Under the pieces are notes generated by a model that saw only the letters and a list, made by a program, of their open reading frames with translations, had not been told where the DNA came from and ran no database searches. A DNA stretch of 64,000 nucleotides, from contig NZ_JACHGH010000002.1 of NCBI RefSeq assembly GCF_014207435.1, positions 248,001-312,000 on the forward strand, written 5' to 3'. A program made the translations under genes and the position numbers. Source of the stretch: Salirhabdus euzebyi. GTDB taxonomy: Bacteria; Bacillota; Bacilli; Bacillales; Alkalibacillaceae. Position 1 is the first letter of the stretch. Every line of letters starts with the position of its first letter. Below, piece by piece: positions 25,206-33,682 of this stretch.

Positions 25206-25781
25206 GTGCCTAATAAAAAAGCATTAATATTATTATGTCCCCAGTCGTTCATTCAATCACCTCCAGAACCAACAATTCCATCAGGATACTGCGTAAGAAC
25301 TTTCAGACAAGAAGATAAAAAGAACTATGTAGAATTATTGGAAAAGGAAGGTTGGTTACTAGACGAAACAGAATTAGAAGATTTTTTTGACAGGGTGATA
25401 CCAAATGGTCTTTTTTTCCTAATTGATAAAAGATCAAAAGAAATAGTAGCATCAGCGGTTGCTTTACATAATCCGAAATCTAGCCATTATACGTTTCCGT
25501 TCGGTGGTGATATTGGCTTTGTCTTTACTCGTCCAGCACATAGAAAGAAAGGTTTGGGACTAGCTGTTACGAATCTAGCAACAAATCGATTAATAAAAGC
25601 AGGTTACAGCAGTATACGTATTGTGACAAATGATCATCGCTTACCTGCTCTTAAAACATACTTAAATTTAGGGTTCATCCCATTTTTATATGCTTCGGAT
25701 ATGGAACAGCGATGGAAGGATGTTTATACTATTTTAGGTTTACCTTTTAACAAAGAGAGGTGTTTAAAAATAAATAAGTAA
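25206..25781 (+). CDS. GNAT-family N-acetyltransferase
   Basis: A 191-residue GNAT protein. The acetyl-CoA-binding motif A is visible as GFVFTRPAHRKKGLGLAVTN (about residues 111-130), followed by the motif B region RLPALKTYLNLGF. The substrate cannot be named. It starts with GTG behind AAGGAAGG, 16 bases after the anchored protein. Transcription from both sides probably ends in the imperfect hairpin at about 25799-25877. Confidence 0.85.
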   Translation: MPNKKALILLCPQSFIQSPPEPTIPSGYCVRTFRQEDKKNYVELLEKEGWLLDETELEDFFDRVIPNGLFFLIDKRSKEIVASAVALHNPKSSHYTFPFGGDIGFVFTRPAHRKKGLGLAVTNLATNRLIKAGYSSIRIVTNDHRLPALKTYLNLGFIPFLYASDMEQRWKDVYTILGLPFNKERCLKINK

Positions 25782-25877
25782 ATTACTCAAAAAAAGAAAT
25801 GACCTGGTAAGAAGAACAATCCCAGAGTTTACACAATTTCTATGCTTATGGGAACAGTTCAAAACCAAGTCATTTTT

Positions 25878-26756
25878 TTATTTTATGATATAAGTATTCA
25901 ATATGTTTTCTAATTCTTCTACTAATTCCTTTTCCGAAAGTACATTCTTTAATGATGCAAGGGAGCTTTCAATTAGCATCTTCCGTGGGTGATGAGAATG
26001 AGAAATTTCATCCTGGATAAAATCGATCAACTCTATATACCTAACCTGATCTTTATCCTCTTTTAACCTTTTTCGTAGAGAGGTGATAGTTTCCGTTAGC
26101 CTTAAACGAAAAGTTTGATCAGCTCTTTTATCCTTTGATAACCAACTGTCCAAATGACTAGGTTCATGCAATTGTTCGCCCGATTCAGCAACTTCCTCTA
26201 CAACCTTGACTATCCGGTTTACGCTGTAGTGTACGACTTTATGCACTTCCTCATCAGCATTTTTTCGTTTGTCTGCATATTTGATGTTTTGGTGTAAAAT
26301 GCCGATAAACATAATGGCGCAATCCAATAAATAAGTCTTTTTTTCCTCTCCAAATAATTGGATGAAACGCAAATAGACCCATTGTACTAAACGCAATTGA
26401 CCTTCCTTAATAAACTGCTTCAATTCCTCATCATGAGAAACAAGTACTTCCTCGAAAAGGGCAACCATCTTATTTTTACGATTCATATACATTTGAAATT
26501 CAATTTGTTTAATGAAAAGTTGAATATTTGAATGATCCTGTCCAATCAATATTTTATTTCTTTCCTTTTCCATTTTTGTGTAAGCTTCGGTAAATATAGC
26601 AATAAGTAGCTCGTTCTTAGAGGAAAAGTAATTGTAAAAGGTTCCCTTGGCAATACCACAATAATCTATAATATCTTGAATGGATGTGGCCTGAAATCCC
26701 TTTTCTATAAATAACTGGTGTGCCATTTTAATAACTTGTTGCTTACGATCACTCAT
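25878..26756 (-). CDS. TetR-family regulator, divergent from an efflux pump
   Basis: A 292-residue TetR protein, longer than the usual 190-220. The N-terminal helix-turn-helix is clear (FIEKGFQATSIQDIIDYCG, then KGTFYNYFSSKNELL). The extra C-terminal 90 residues are helical and charged and may form an added dimer or ligand domain. It is divergently transcribed from the DHA2 transporter at 26979, the typical repressor-pump pair. The 220-base gap between them is AT-rich and must hold both promoters and the operator. Confidence 0.87.
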   Translation of the reverse strand: MSDRKQQVIKMAHQLFIEKGFQATSIQDIIDYCGIAKGTFYNYFSSKNELLIAIFTEAYTKMEKERNKILIGQDHSNIQLFIKQIEFQMYMNRKNKMVALFEEVLVSHDEELKQFIKEGQLRLVQWVYLRFIQLFGEEKKTYLLDCAIMFIGILHQNIKYADKRKNADEEVHKVVHYSVNRIVKVVEEVAESGEQLHEPSHLDSWLSKDKRADQTFRLRLTETITSLRKRLKEDKDQVRYIELIDFIQDEISHSHHPRKMLIESSLASLKNVLSEKELVEELENILNTYIIK

Positions 26757-26978
26757 AAAAAAATCATCCTTACTATCAGTTATAATAAAATCATTTATTG
26801 TAAACGTTTTATATAGACTAGCGGTATAAAAAATATACTACACCATTTTTGTTACTTACACAAACGCTTATGTTTAGGGAAAAATTCTTATTGCAAATAT
26901 TAGACTCCTAGTATATGATATTGTTTATGTGAAATCAGAGTATAAAAAATGAACGTCGAGTATAAGGGGGATAACACC

Positions 26979-28514
26979 ATGAAAGATACGAAAAAAATCA
27001 CACCCAGACCTAATTACGGAATTATCGGTATACTTATGGTTGGTGCTTTTATTGCTTTTTTAAACAATACATTATTGAATATCGCGTTACCTTCTATTAT
27101 GAGCGACTTAAGAATAGGTCCATCAACTGTACAATGGATGACGACAGGCTATATGTTAGTTAACGGGATTTTGATTCCGACGACAGCATACTTAATACAA
27201 AAATATTCCGTTCGTCGTTTATTTTTAGTGGCAATGGGATTATTTACGATAGGAACAATAATTGCTGGTTCTGCAGAAATCTTTCCGTTATTACTAGCTG
27301 GACGAATGATTCAAGCTTCTGGATCGGCAATAATGATGCCTTTGCTGATGAATGTTATGCTAATCAGTTTCCCGGTAGAAAAAAGAGGGGCAGCAATGGG
27401 TGTGTTTGGTTTAATTTTAATGGCCGCTCCCGCTATTGGACCAACTCTATCAGGTTGGATTGTGGAGCATTATAATTGGAGAGCACTTTTCCATTTTGTT
27501 ACACCAATTGCAGCCAGTGTCTTTATACTAGGGTTTTTCTTCCTTAAAGATAAAAAGGAAAAAGTAAACCTTAAACTCGATACTTTTTCTTTACTGTTAT
27601 CAAGTGTCGGTTTTGGTGGTATTTTATATGGATTCAGTTCTGCTGGGTCAAAAGGATGGAGTAATCCATTCGTATACGGAACAATTATTATTGGTGTTAT
27701 TTCATTAGTTTCTTTTATAATTAGACAGTCGAAACAAAAGAGCCCGATGCTTAACTTTAGTATTTTTAAATTTCCAATGTTTGCACTATCCTCTACTATT
27801 ACGATGGTCATTACAATGGCGATGTTTTCTGGAATGCTACTATTACCGATCTATGTACAGGAGATACGTGGTATTACTCCTTTAGATGCAGGGTTAATGA
27901 TGTTACCAGGTGCTTTAGTCATGGCGTTCATGTCTCCAATTACAGGAAGACTTTTTGATAAATTCGGTGGGAAAGTTTTAGCAATTTCTGGGCTGATTAT
28001 TACTGTAGTAACAACGTATTATTTTAGTCAACTTACAATGGAAACGACGTATAATTATTTAGTTGTATTACATGCTATTCGTATGTTTGGGATGTCCATG
28101 ATCATGATGCCAGTCTCAACTAATGGTCTTAACCAATTGCCAGCCCGTTTTTATCCACATGGAACAGCTATGAACAATACGCTTAACCAAGTGTCTGGCG
28201 CTATTGGGACAGGATTATTAGTATCCATTATGTCAACACGTAGCGAAACACATGCGGCTACAATGTTTCAGGATGCGATGAAGAGTCTGACAATCCAACC
28301 AACCGACGCAGCAATAGAAGAAATGGAGCAAGTGATTGGAATGCAAGCAATGCTTCAAGGAATTAATGACGTTTTCTTCATTTCAACATTTATAGCTGGT
28401 GTAGCATTAGTGCTTGCTTTCTTTATTAAACGTGCAAGTCCTGCAGAGGAACCTGAGCCAATTGAGGATCAATCTAAAGGTGATATTATTGTTCCGAAGT
28501 TGGCGGAAAGATAA
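26979..28514 (+). CDS. MFS efflux transporter, DHA2 (EmrB-like) family
   Basis: A 511-residue transporter with about 14 membrane segments. The first segment has the EmrB-type LNNTLLNIALPSIM, QWMTTGYMLVNGI follows, and motif C appears as APAIGPTLSG. The start at 26979 follows ATAAGGGGG; the in-frame ATG at 26949 lacks such a site. Divergent pairing with a TetR repressor suggests inducible export of a toxic or amphipathic compound. A strong terminator follows at 28529. Confidence 0.9.
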   Translation: MKDTKKITPRPNYGIIGILMVGAFIAFLNNTLLNIALPSIMSDLRIGPSTVQWMTTGYMLVNGILIPTTAYLIQKYSVRRLFLVAMGLFTIGTIIAGSAEIFPLLLAGRMIQASGSAIMMPLLMNVMLISFPVEKRGAAMGVFGLILMAAPAIGPTLSGWIVEHYNWRALFHFVTPIAASVFILGFFFLKDKKEKVNLKLDTFSLLLSSVGFGGILYGFSSAGSKGWSNPFVYGTIIIGVISLVSFIIRQSKQKSPMLNFSIFKFPMFALSSTITMVITMAMFSGMLLLPIYVQEIRGITPLDAGLMMLPGALVMAFMSPITGRLFDKFGGKVLAISGLIITVVTTYYFSQLTMETTYNYLVVLHAIRMFGMSMIMMPVSTNGLNQLPARFYPHGTAMNNTLNQVSGAIGTGLLVSIMSTRSETHAATMFQDAMKSLTIQPTDAAIEEMEQVIGMQAMLQGINDVFFISTFIAGVALVLAFFIKRASPAEEPEPIEDQSKGDIIVPKLAER

Positions 28515-28528
28515 AGAGAAATATGTCC

Positions 28529-28567
28529 GGACTAACAATTGATTACTTAATTGTTAGTCCTTTTTTT
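28529..28567 (+). terminator. intrinsic terminator of the efflux gene
   Basis: GGACTAACAATT and AATTGTTAGTCC form a perfect 12-bp stem around an eight-base loop, followed by seven T residues. Confidence 0.9.
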
Positions 28568-28743
28568 CGCCTTTTGATCTTGATGCCGATTTAGAAATAA
28601 TAGATTATTTCCTCTAGGGTAGAGGGATCGAGAGTAATATGAGAGAATGTTCATGTATGATATAAGGTGAAGAGTGTGAGTTGAAAAGGACTCTGTTTAT
28701 TGGATACAAATGACTGAGAGTGGATATAAGAAAGGAGAGGGAA

Positions 28744-29352
28744 ATGAAAAAAATATTAATATTGTTTTTTATCATTTTTATCTTACTGTTTTTGCCTGCT
28801 TGTAATAATGATAGTGTGAAGGAAAACACCTTTTCAAAAGCAGAGTTAACAGAGAGGGAGAAAGCAATACTTTCTACTACAGCTGATCAATCTTTTGTGT
28901 TTGATTTCCATATTGATAGTGAATATAAGGAAGTATCTGTTTGGGTTGAAAAATATGAATTAGGTGAATTGGTAGACAATAAAATTGCTCACCTCACAGC
29001 TAAAGTTAAGGAAAATGGTACGATTATTTTTACTAAGTCAAATACGATTGATAACGACAATCAGGTAATGTTTAACGTTGGTATTAACAGTGATGGAGCA
29101 ACTGGTTCTTTAAATAGTTTTGATACAATGTCTGGTGAAGGTTTTCGTAATATGTCTATCATAATGGATAGCAATCCAGGAGAAAGTATTCCGACAACAG
29201 GAAAAATGGTTTTAGCTAGTATCTGCTACTCAAATGACGATGGATCTATGAGTTCACTTCCCCATTCTTTTTTCCAAGATGTAGAGGGAAATATTAGCGA
29301 TTTAGAGAAATATGACGTTGCTTATCTGATTAAAAGCGAATTCATAAAATAA
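28744..29352 (+). CDS. predicted lipoprotein of unknown function
   Basis: A 202-residue lipoprotein: MKK, a hydrophobic stretch and lipobox LPAC put the lipidated Cys at about residue 20. The mature part is hydrophilic and beta-rich, with a Ser/Thr-rich segment around residues 30-55. I recognise no domain. ATG 28744 follows AAAGGAGAGGG and is better placed than the upstream in-frame ATG. It appears monocistronic, closed by the hairpin at 29383. Confidence 0.72.
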   Translation: MKKILILFFIIFILLFLPACNNDSVKENTFSKAELTEREKAILSTTADQSFVFDFHIDSEYKEVSVWVEKYELGELVDNKIAHLTAKVKENGTIIFTKSNTIDNDNQVMFNVGINSDGATGSLNSFDTMSGEGFRNMSIIMDSNPGESIPTTGKMVLASICYSNDDGSMSSLPHSFFQDVEGNISDLEKYDVAYLIKSEFIK

Positions 29353-29382
29353 AGTTATCTAAAAATTGAATAAAAAAAATTT

Positions 29383-29408
29383 AGATCGTCAGAAATGGCG
29401 ATCTTTTT
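29383..29408 (+). terminator. terminator of the lipoprotein gene
   Basis: AGATCG and CGATCT form a short stem followed by TTTTT. A second hairpin, ACTTGGC/GCCAAGT with TTTT (29478-29500), stands before the methyltransferase start and may add to termination or act as a leader structure. Confidence 0.65.
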
Positions 29409-29549
29409 GTACTTTAAGAAAGTTTAACTTTGTTAAAGGATTAAAGTATAAGAAAAACGAAGGCTTTCGTCATAAGGACTTGGCGACAAGCCAAGTTTTT
29501 CTGATGTATAATAATATTCATATGAATAAAAGAATAGGGACGAAAAATA

Positions 29550-30326
29550 ATGATCATTACAACAGCTGGACGATCCCCAAGTAAATTAGTTATGAAAGCG
29601 AAAAAGCTGTCGACTTCTTATGGACTATCATACAAAGAAAGAGGCGGCGTTTCGATTGAATCTTTAAAAGAACAGTATCAGGATGATATTGTGGTTGTAG
29701 GGAAAGAACGTTTGTATATAGCTCCACTATATGATGAATCGAATCTATTTTTCCACCCCAATTTAGCAATGATTAGGGCAAAACGAATGTTTAAAGGGGA
29801 TGAAGACCCCCTTATTTCAACTGCTAAGTTAACAGAAGGGATGTCTTTTCTAGACTGTACGTTGGGTTTGGCATCAGATAGCATAATAACAAGCATTGCA
29901 GTTGGCTCTAGTGGATCAGTTATGGGAGTGGAGGGGAATCCGTTATTATACCTCTTGGCTAAAGAAGGGTTATCATCATTTTCGAGCGGGAACCATCTTT
30001 TTGATCAAGCGATGAGAAGAATTGAAGTCTTCCACAGTGATCATCTTTCCCTTTTACAGCAAACAAAATCTGATTCATTCGATGTAGTATACTTTGATCC
30101 TATGTTTCATTCCACAATTGATTCTTCAAGTGGAATGAATTCAATTAGAGGACAAGCCGTGAAGTCTGAACTTACGAAAGAGGTAATAAAGGAAGCAATG
30201 CGTGTAGCCCGTGAACGTGTAGTGTTAAAAGATCATTGGAAAAGTGATAGGTTTGCTCAATTCGGATTTACACAGCACAAAAGAAAAACATCGTTATTTC
30301 ATTACGGCACGATTGAATTAAACTAA
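29550..30326 (+). CDS. class I SAM-dependent methyltransferase, RsmJ-like
   Basis: A 258-residue methyltransferase. The SAM-binding region reads FLDCTLGLASDSI (about residues 108-120) and GSVMGVEGNPLLYLLAKEG, and the catalytic segment is VVYFDPMFH, close to the DPMFP motif of RsmJ, the 16S rRNA guanine methyltransferase. It matches the YpiP-like proteins of Bacillus. A nucleic acid substrate is likely, but rRNA specificity is inference. The N-terminal 70 residues form an extra domain starting MIITTAGRSPS. Confidence 0.8.
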   Translation: MIITTAGRSPSKLVMKAKKLSTSYGLSYKERGGVSIESLKEQYQDDIVVVGKERLYIAPLYDESNLFFHPNLAMIRAKRMFKGDEDPLISTAKLTEGMSFLDCTLGLASDSIITSIAVGSSGSVMGVEGNPLLYLLAKEGLSSFSSGNHLFDQAMRRIEVFHSDHLSLLQQTKSDSFDVVYFDPMFHSTIDSSSGMNSIRGQAVKSELTKEVIKEAMRVARERVVLKDHWKSDRFAQFGFTQHKRKTSLFHYGTIELN

Positions 30327-30348
30327 TTAGATAGAGGGGAAACCATAT

Positions 30349-30870
30349 ATGTTTACGATAGAAACGATACGTTTGGGATTTATACCGATGACGATCGAAT
30401 CCATTGAAGCGGCTATGAGCGGGGAACAAACATTACAACAATATCTACAAATCAACGTGGAAACGAATTTTATACAAACCATCCATCAAGAGCGTGTTTT
30501 CCCTCTCCGCTTAGAAAAATTAAAAAAGAACCCAGAAATATCAAAATGGTATGGATTTATTGCGGAAAAGAAGAGTAATACGGTTATAGGGATGATGGGA
30601 TTTAAAACCCCACCTAATAACAGTGGATTAATCGAAATAGGTTACGGCATAAACGAAAAATTTCAAGGGAATGGATATGCTAGTGAAATGGCAAGTGGAT
30701 TAAAAGACTGGGCTTTTCAACAGGAAGGGGTTAAAGGCATTACTGCAACGAATATTAGGAAAGATAATATAGCTTCTATAAAAATTGTGAAAAAATTAGG
30801 AATGAATCTTATACAAAAAAACGATGATACAATAGATTTTATGATCTTAAAGGAAAGCGTAAGTGAGTAG
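30349..30870 (+). CDS. GNAT acetyltransferase, RimJ/RimL-like
   Basis: A 173-residue acetyltransferase. The sequence IGYGINEKFQGNGYASEM (about residues 104-121) is the acetyl-CoA loop of the RimJ/RimL branch, and NIRKDNIASIKIVKKLGM is its C-terminal companion. It starts 22 bases after the methyltransferase behind AGAGGGGAA, so the two may be cotranscribed. The acetyl acceptor is unknown. Confidence 0.85.
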   Translation: MFTIETIRLGFIPMTIESIEAAMSGEQTLQQYLQINVETNFIQTIHQERVFPLRLEKLKKNPEISKWYGFIAEKKSNTVIGMMGFKTPPNNSGLIEIGYGINEKFQGNGYASEMASGLKDWAFQQEGVKGITATNIRKDNIASIKIVKKLGMNLIQKNDDTIDFMILKESVSE

Positions 30871-30948
30871 GCCAAACCTATTTTTATTGTTTAGCATATC
30901 TAGCTAAATAACACGTTCCACTTCCCATAACTAAGAGCCACTTGCAAT

Positions 30949-31047
30949 TCAAATAAAAGAGCCTAAAATCGCCCAATGGGTTGAGATAAATAAACCTACT
31001 AAAAATAATATCATTCCACTTATAAATAAAGGCATATCAGTGTTCAT
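30949..31047 (-). CDS. possible 32-residue membrane peptide
   Basis: A very short minus-strand frame starting at ATG 31047 behind AGAGGAAA encodes a single hydrophobic segment (MPLFISGMILFLVG onward). It overlaps by four bases the end of another tiny membrane frame (31044-31133). Length alone gives no support; the ribosome site and overlap do. Confidence 0.35.
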   Translation of the reverse strand: MNTDMPLFISGMILFLVGLFISTHWAILGSFI

Positions 31048-31133
31048 CTTTTTCCTCTAGAATGTAAATGTGATATATCTACAGTAACAATAATGATTAA
31101 AAAAGGGAAAAGAACAACTACTACATAAATCAT
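31044..31133 (-). CDS. possible 29-residue membrane peptide
   Basis: A short minus-strand frame from ATG 31133 (a second in-frame ATG is at 31139) encodes one hydrophobic segment (VVVVLFPFLIIIVTV) and a basic end. It would be the first of an overlapping pair with 30949-31047. No strong ribosome site is visible. Otherwise the 307-base gap 30871-31177 is empty. Confidence 0.3.
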   Translation of the reverse strand: MIYVVVVLFPFLIIIVTVDISHLHSRGKR

Positions 31134-31177
31134 AAACATTAGCACACACTAAACATACGTTCTGGAGGTGTTGCCGA

Positions 31178-31489
31178 ATGAGTAAAGATTTTGAACAGAT
31201 TTTTGAGAATTACAGAAAACAAACAGATAATGAAGCGGCAATGGAAACAGATCTACAAGTAAAACCTGGCCAAGAACAAATTGTAGCAGTCCGAAGAAAT
31301 GATGACGGTGATATTATTGCCTTCAAGACAGAAAGTGGTAGGGAACTGGATTACGTAACAGCACTTGATGAAGCGAAAGCTGGTAAACTTGCTCATGTAG
31401 ATGTTTTTCATAAATACGGTCGGGATATTATTCGAAGTGAACCGGATGGTTTGAAAGAAAATAACTTGGATAATCTGGATAGCTTCTAA
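31178..31489 (+). CDS. DUF3892 family protein
   Basis: A 103-residue protein whose central part, VAVRRNDDGDIIAFKTESG, followed by DYVTALDEAKAG and YGRDIIRSEPDG, matches the DUF3892 family of Firmicutes, function unknown. The family domain is small and probably beta-rich; this member has an acidic N-terminal extension of about 30 residues. The start follows TCTGGAGGTG. It is convergent with the DIP1984-family gene, separated by a bidirectional terminator. Confidence 0.82.
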   Translation: MSKDFEQIFENYRKQTDNEAAMETDLQVKPGQEQIVAVRRNDDGDIIAFKTESGRELDYVTALDEAKAGKLAHVDVFHKYGRDIIRSEPDGLKENNLDNLDSF

Positions 31490-31504
31490 ACTATTTCAAT
31501 ACGA

Positions 31505-31590
31505 AAAAACGCTTGGTTTGGTACCAAACCCCAAAAGTTAGAGTAATAAATCTAACTTTTTGGGGCTAACTACCTCTTCCAAGCGTTTTT
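31505..31590. terminator. bidirectional terminator with nested stems
   Basis: Outer arms CGCTTGG and CCAAGCG enclose a perfect inner stem CCCCAAAAGTTAGA/TCTAACTTTTTGGGG (31529-31565). AAAAAA lies on the left and TTTTT on the right, so it can stop transcripts from both directions: DUF3892 on plus, DIP1984 plus the tRNA-like element on minus. Confidence 0.85.
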
Positions 31591-31679
31591 CCATTCCCCT
31601 TATCCACCCTCGCGAAAGAAAATCAGTACATGGTTATAAGTTGTATGAGTAAATCGTTCTCATGTAACAGTAATGGGTC

Positions 31680-31800
31680 TAATTTGTCAAAAGAGGACTT
31701 GAACCTCTAGGGTTACCCCGAAACCCCTGCCACATTCCAACTTGACCCGTTGGTGGGTTTTGTACTCGCTTTTATGCTTTCGCTACCAACTTGCTTATTA
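31680..31800 (-). ncRNA. tRNA-like RNA element 3' of the DIP1984-family gene
   Basis: Read on the minus strand, this stretch has a perfect T-arm-like hairpin (AGAGG, loop TTCAAGT, CCTCT; 31708-31692), an anticodon-arm-like hairpin (GGGTT, loop TCGGGGT, AACCC; 31726-31710) one base before it, and acceptor-like strands GGTCAAG (31747-31741) and TTTGACA (31691-31685) that pair at six positions counting one G-U. A normal D-arm is missing; CCAAC-GGGTCAA-GTTGG could form a competing hairpin. It is not a standard tRNA: the loop has C where U33 is expected, no CCA follows, and the variable region is one base. It lies between the DIP1984 stop and the terminator. Confidence 0.55.
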
Positions 31801-32256
31801 ATCTATTAAATCGGTTTTCCAATTAAGTTCTTGAATCTTCGTATCGACTAATCTATATTTTTGTGACAGTTCATCCACATATTTTTGCGTTTCTTTTATA
31901 TTAAATGGTGTTATAAATTTAATTTCAGACCTAGAATATCTGTCATGACGCATAGATGCTTGTGCTAGAATCTCACTGTATATATTTCTTTCTTGACCTA
32001 GTAAATCTCGCTCTGTTAACGCATCAGCAAGTGATTGTGTATCAACAAAAGCTGTTTGCAAATTGGTGCGATTGATATTTTGAATAACCTCTTTTAATTG
32101 ATGTAATACCTGAGATAGTTCTTTCTTAAGTTCCTTAGGGTCTTCGTTAGGAGTTTCCCCTTCTTGTATTTTAGCATTCTGTAACAGCCTATGTTTCAGC
32201 TGTTCCATACGTTTTTGATAATCGGAACGAAGAATTAGAGCTTCTGCTAATTTCAC
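31798..32256 (-). CDS. DIP1984-family coiled-coil protein
   Basis: A 152-residue, almost wholly helical protein. MKLAEALILRSDYQKRMEQL at the start, INRTNLQTAF in the middle and RYSRSEIKF, then DTKIQELNWKTDLI at the end match the DIP1984 family. Its function is not established. My uncertain recollection is that published surveys of RNA-repair systems mention such helical proteins near tRNA-like RNAs and RtcB or band-7 genes; no such genes are in this window. The tRNA-like element lies in its 3' untranslated region. ATG 32256 follows AGAGGTTA. Confidence 0.82.
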   Translation of the reverse strand: MKLAEALILRSDYQKRMEQLKHRLLQNAKIQEGETPNEDPKELKKELSQVLHQLKEVIQNINRTNLQTAFVDTQSLADALTERDLLGQERNIYSEILAQASMRHDRYSRSEIKFITPFNIKETQKYVDELSQKYRLVDTKIQELNWKTDLID

Positions 32257-32412
32257 TCTGAATAACCTCTTTTCTTTTGATATGCTTTTCTTATATTAAC
32301 ATAAAAAAGTGAATCAAACCGTCCTTAACATAGGGTGAGGTATAGCCAAAAATCTGTTACTCTATTAAAAAAGTGTTAAAATAATGAACATACAATATAT
32401 TTAGGAGAAACC

Positions 32413-33615
32413 ATGAAAAATCAGAGCCTATCTACACATAATATTCGTGTCATGTTTTGGATCCGTTTTTTTGGAACAATTAATTTTATTGCCCCAGTGT
32501 TAACGCTTTTTTATTATGAACGTGGTCTGGAGCCTATCCACATTTTAATGCTACAACTATTTTGGAGTGGAGCAGTTCTCTTGGGGGAGGTTCCTGGTGG
32601 AGTTGTTGCAGATCGTTTCGGTCCAAAAGTTTCTTTTCTAATTGGAGTTATCATAAAAATAGGAAGTATTTCTCTTTTAATTTACGCCTATGAACCATGG
32701 ATGTTCTTTCTATTTAGTGCACTGAATGGACTTTCTGTCACGTTTTTTTCTGGTGCTGACGAAGCTCTCATATATGAGTCACTTAAGGAAGATGGAAAAC
32801 ATAATCAAATGGATTGGGCGATGGGTAAAATACAATCAGCTGGTTTTGTTTCGATGATTCTAGCTGTACTTTTCGGTGCTTATCTAGCACAAGATTTACA
32901 AAATGAACAATTTATTCTATTAATTCTACTCGGGCTACTATTTCATCTCGTAGAGTTAGTGCTCATTTTCTTTGTGAGAAATCCTAAAAATACTGGAACA
33001 TTCAAAGCTAATCCTTTTAAACAAGTAACTGCAGGGGTGAAAGCAATTAGGAAAGAACCGACATTGCTACTCCTCTTTATTAACTTTACACTTGTTTTTA
33101 TTCCGGCAGATTCTGTCTATGAAGCATTTAATCAACCGATTTTTACGAATGCAGGATTGCCGGTTGTAATGATCGGTGTCATGTACGCACTTGCAGCTAC
33201 TTTAGGGTATATGACCTCACAATCAGTAGGTTGGTTCTCAAGTAAATTTTCACGGAAAAGTCTAATGTTTGTAACTGGAATATTAGCAGCAATTGGCCTA
33301 TTCGTATCAGCCGTTTTTGGTGAAACGTTGTGGATCGTATTAGGCGCATTTTTCTTATTACGAATCGGACAAGCAATGAGAGGACCGATTTATTCTCAAT
33401 TAAAAAATGATTTGATTCCATCAGAAATACGAGCTACAACCTTATCATTAATATCTGTATTAGATTCGGCATTTGACCTCATCGTCTTTGGAATGTTATC
33501 GCTTGTTGCCTTTGACGGTTTAACAGGTATTTTAATAGCCAGTAGCTTAATTGCATTAGCTGGGACATTAACGCCGATTCAGAGGAGAGTGAAAAGAGAG
33601 GGACAGTTAGTCTAA
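32413..33615 (+). CDS. MFS transporter
   Basis: A 400-residue major facilitator with about 12 membrane segments. Motif A is GGVVADRFGPK (about residues 62-72), and the domain layout resembles small multidrug or sugar-type exporters with FSGADEALIYESL in the third-to-fourth segment region, a pattern seen in the YdhP/DHA-like proteins of Firmicutes. The substrate is unknown. The start follows TTAGGAGAA; it runs divergently from the DIP1984-family gene, with TTAAAATAATGAAC-type promoter sequence in the gap. Confidence 0.85.
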   Translation: MKNQSLSTHNIRVMFWIRFFGTINFIAPVLTLFYYERGLEPIHILMLQLFWSGAVLLGEVPGGVVADRFGPKVSFLIGVIIKIGSISLLIYAYEPWMFFLFSALNGLSVTFFSGADEALIYESLKEDGKHNQMDWAMGKIQSAGFVSMILAVLFGAYLAQDLQNEQFILLILLGLLFHLVELVLIFFVRNPKNTGTFKANPFKQVTAGVKAIRKEPTLLLLFINFTLVFIPADSVYEAFNQPIFTNAGLPVVMIGVMYALAATLGYMTSQSVGWFSSKFSRKSLMFVTGILAAIGLFVSAVFGETLWIVLGAFFLLRIGQAMRGPIYSQLKNDLIPSEIRATTLSLISVLDSAFDLIVFGMLSLVAFDGLTGILIASSLIALAGTLTPIQRRVKREGQLV

Positions 33616-33682
33616 AAAAAGTGTAGGCTACTAATTCTATTGAATAGTAAGTGGATAAAAATAGAAACCAAGCTTAGTTTAA

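Noticed and set aside
29366-29584. A 72-residue frame upstream of the methyltransferase
   Set aside because: It spans two hairpins and overlaps the methyltransferase start in another frame, with no ribosome site.
31680-31750. A functional tRNA-Pro (GGG anticodon) on the minus strand
   Set aside because: The loop TCGGGGT has GGG in the anticodon place, but U33 is C, the D-arm is missing, the variable region is one base and the acceptor stem has a mismatch at its end, so I list it as a tRNA-like element only.
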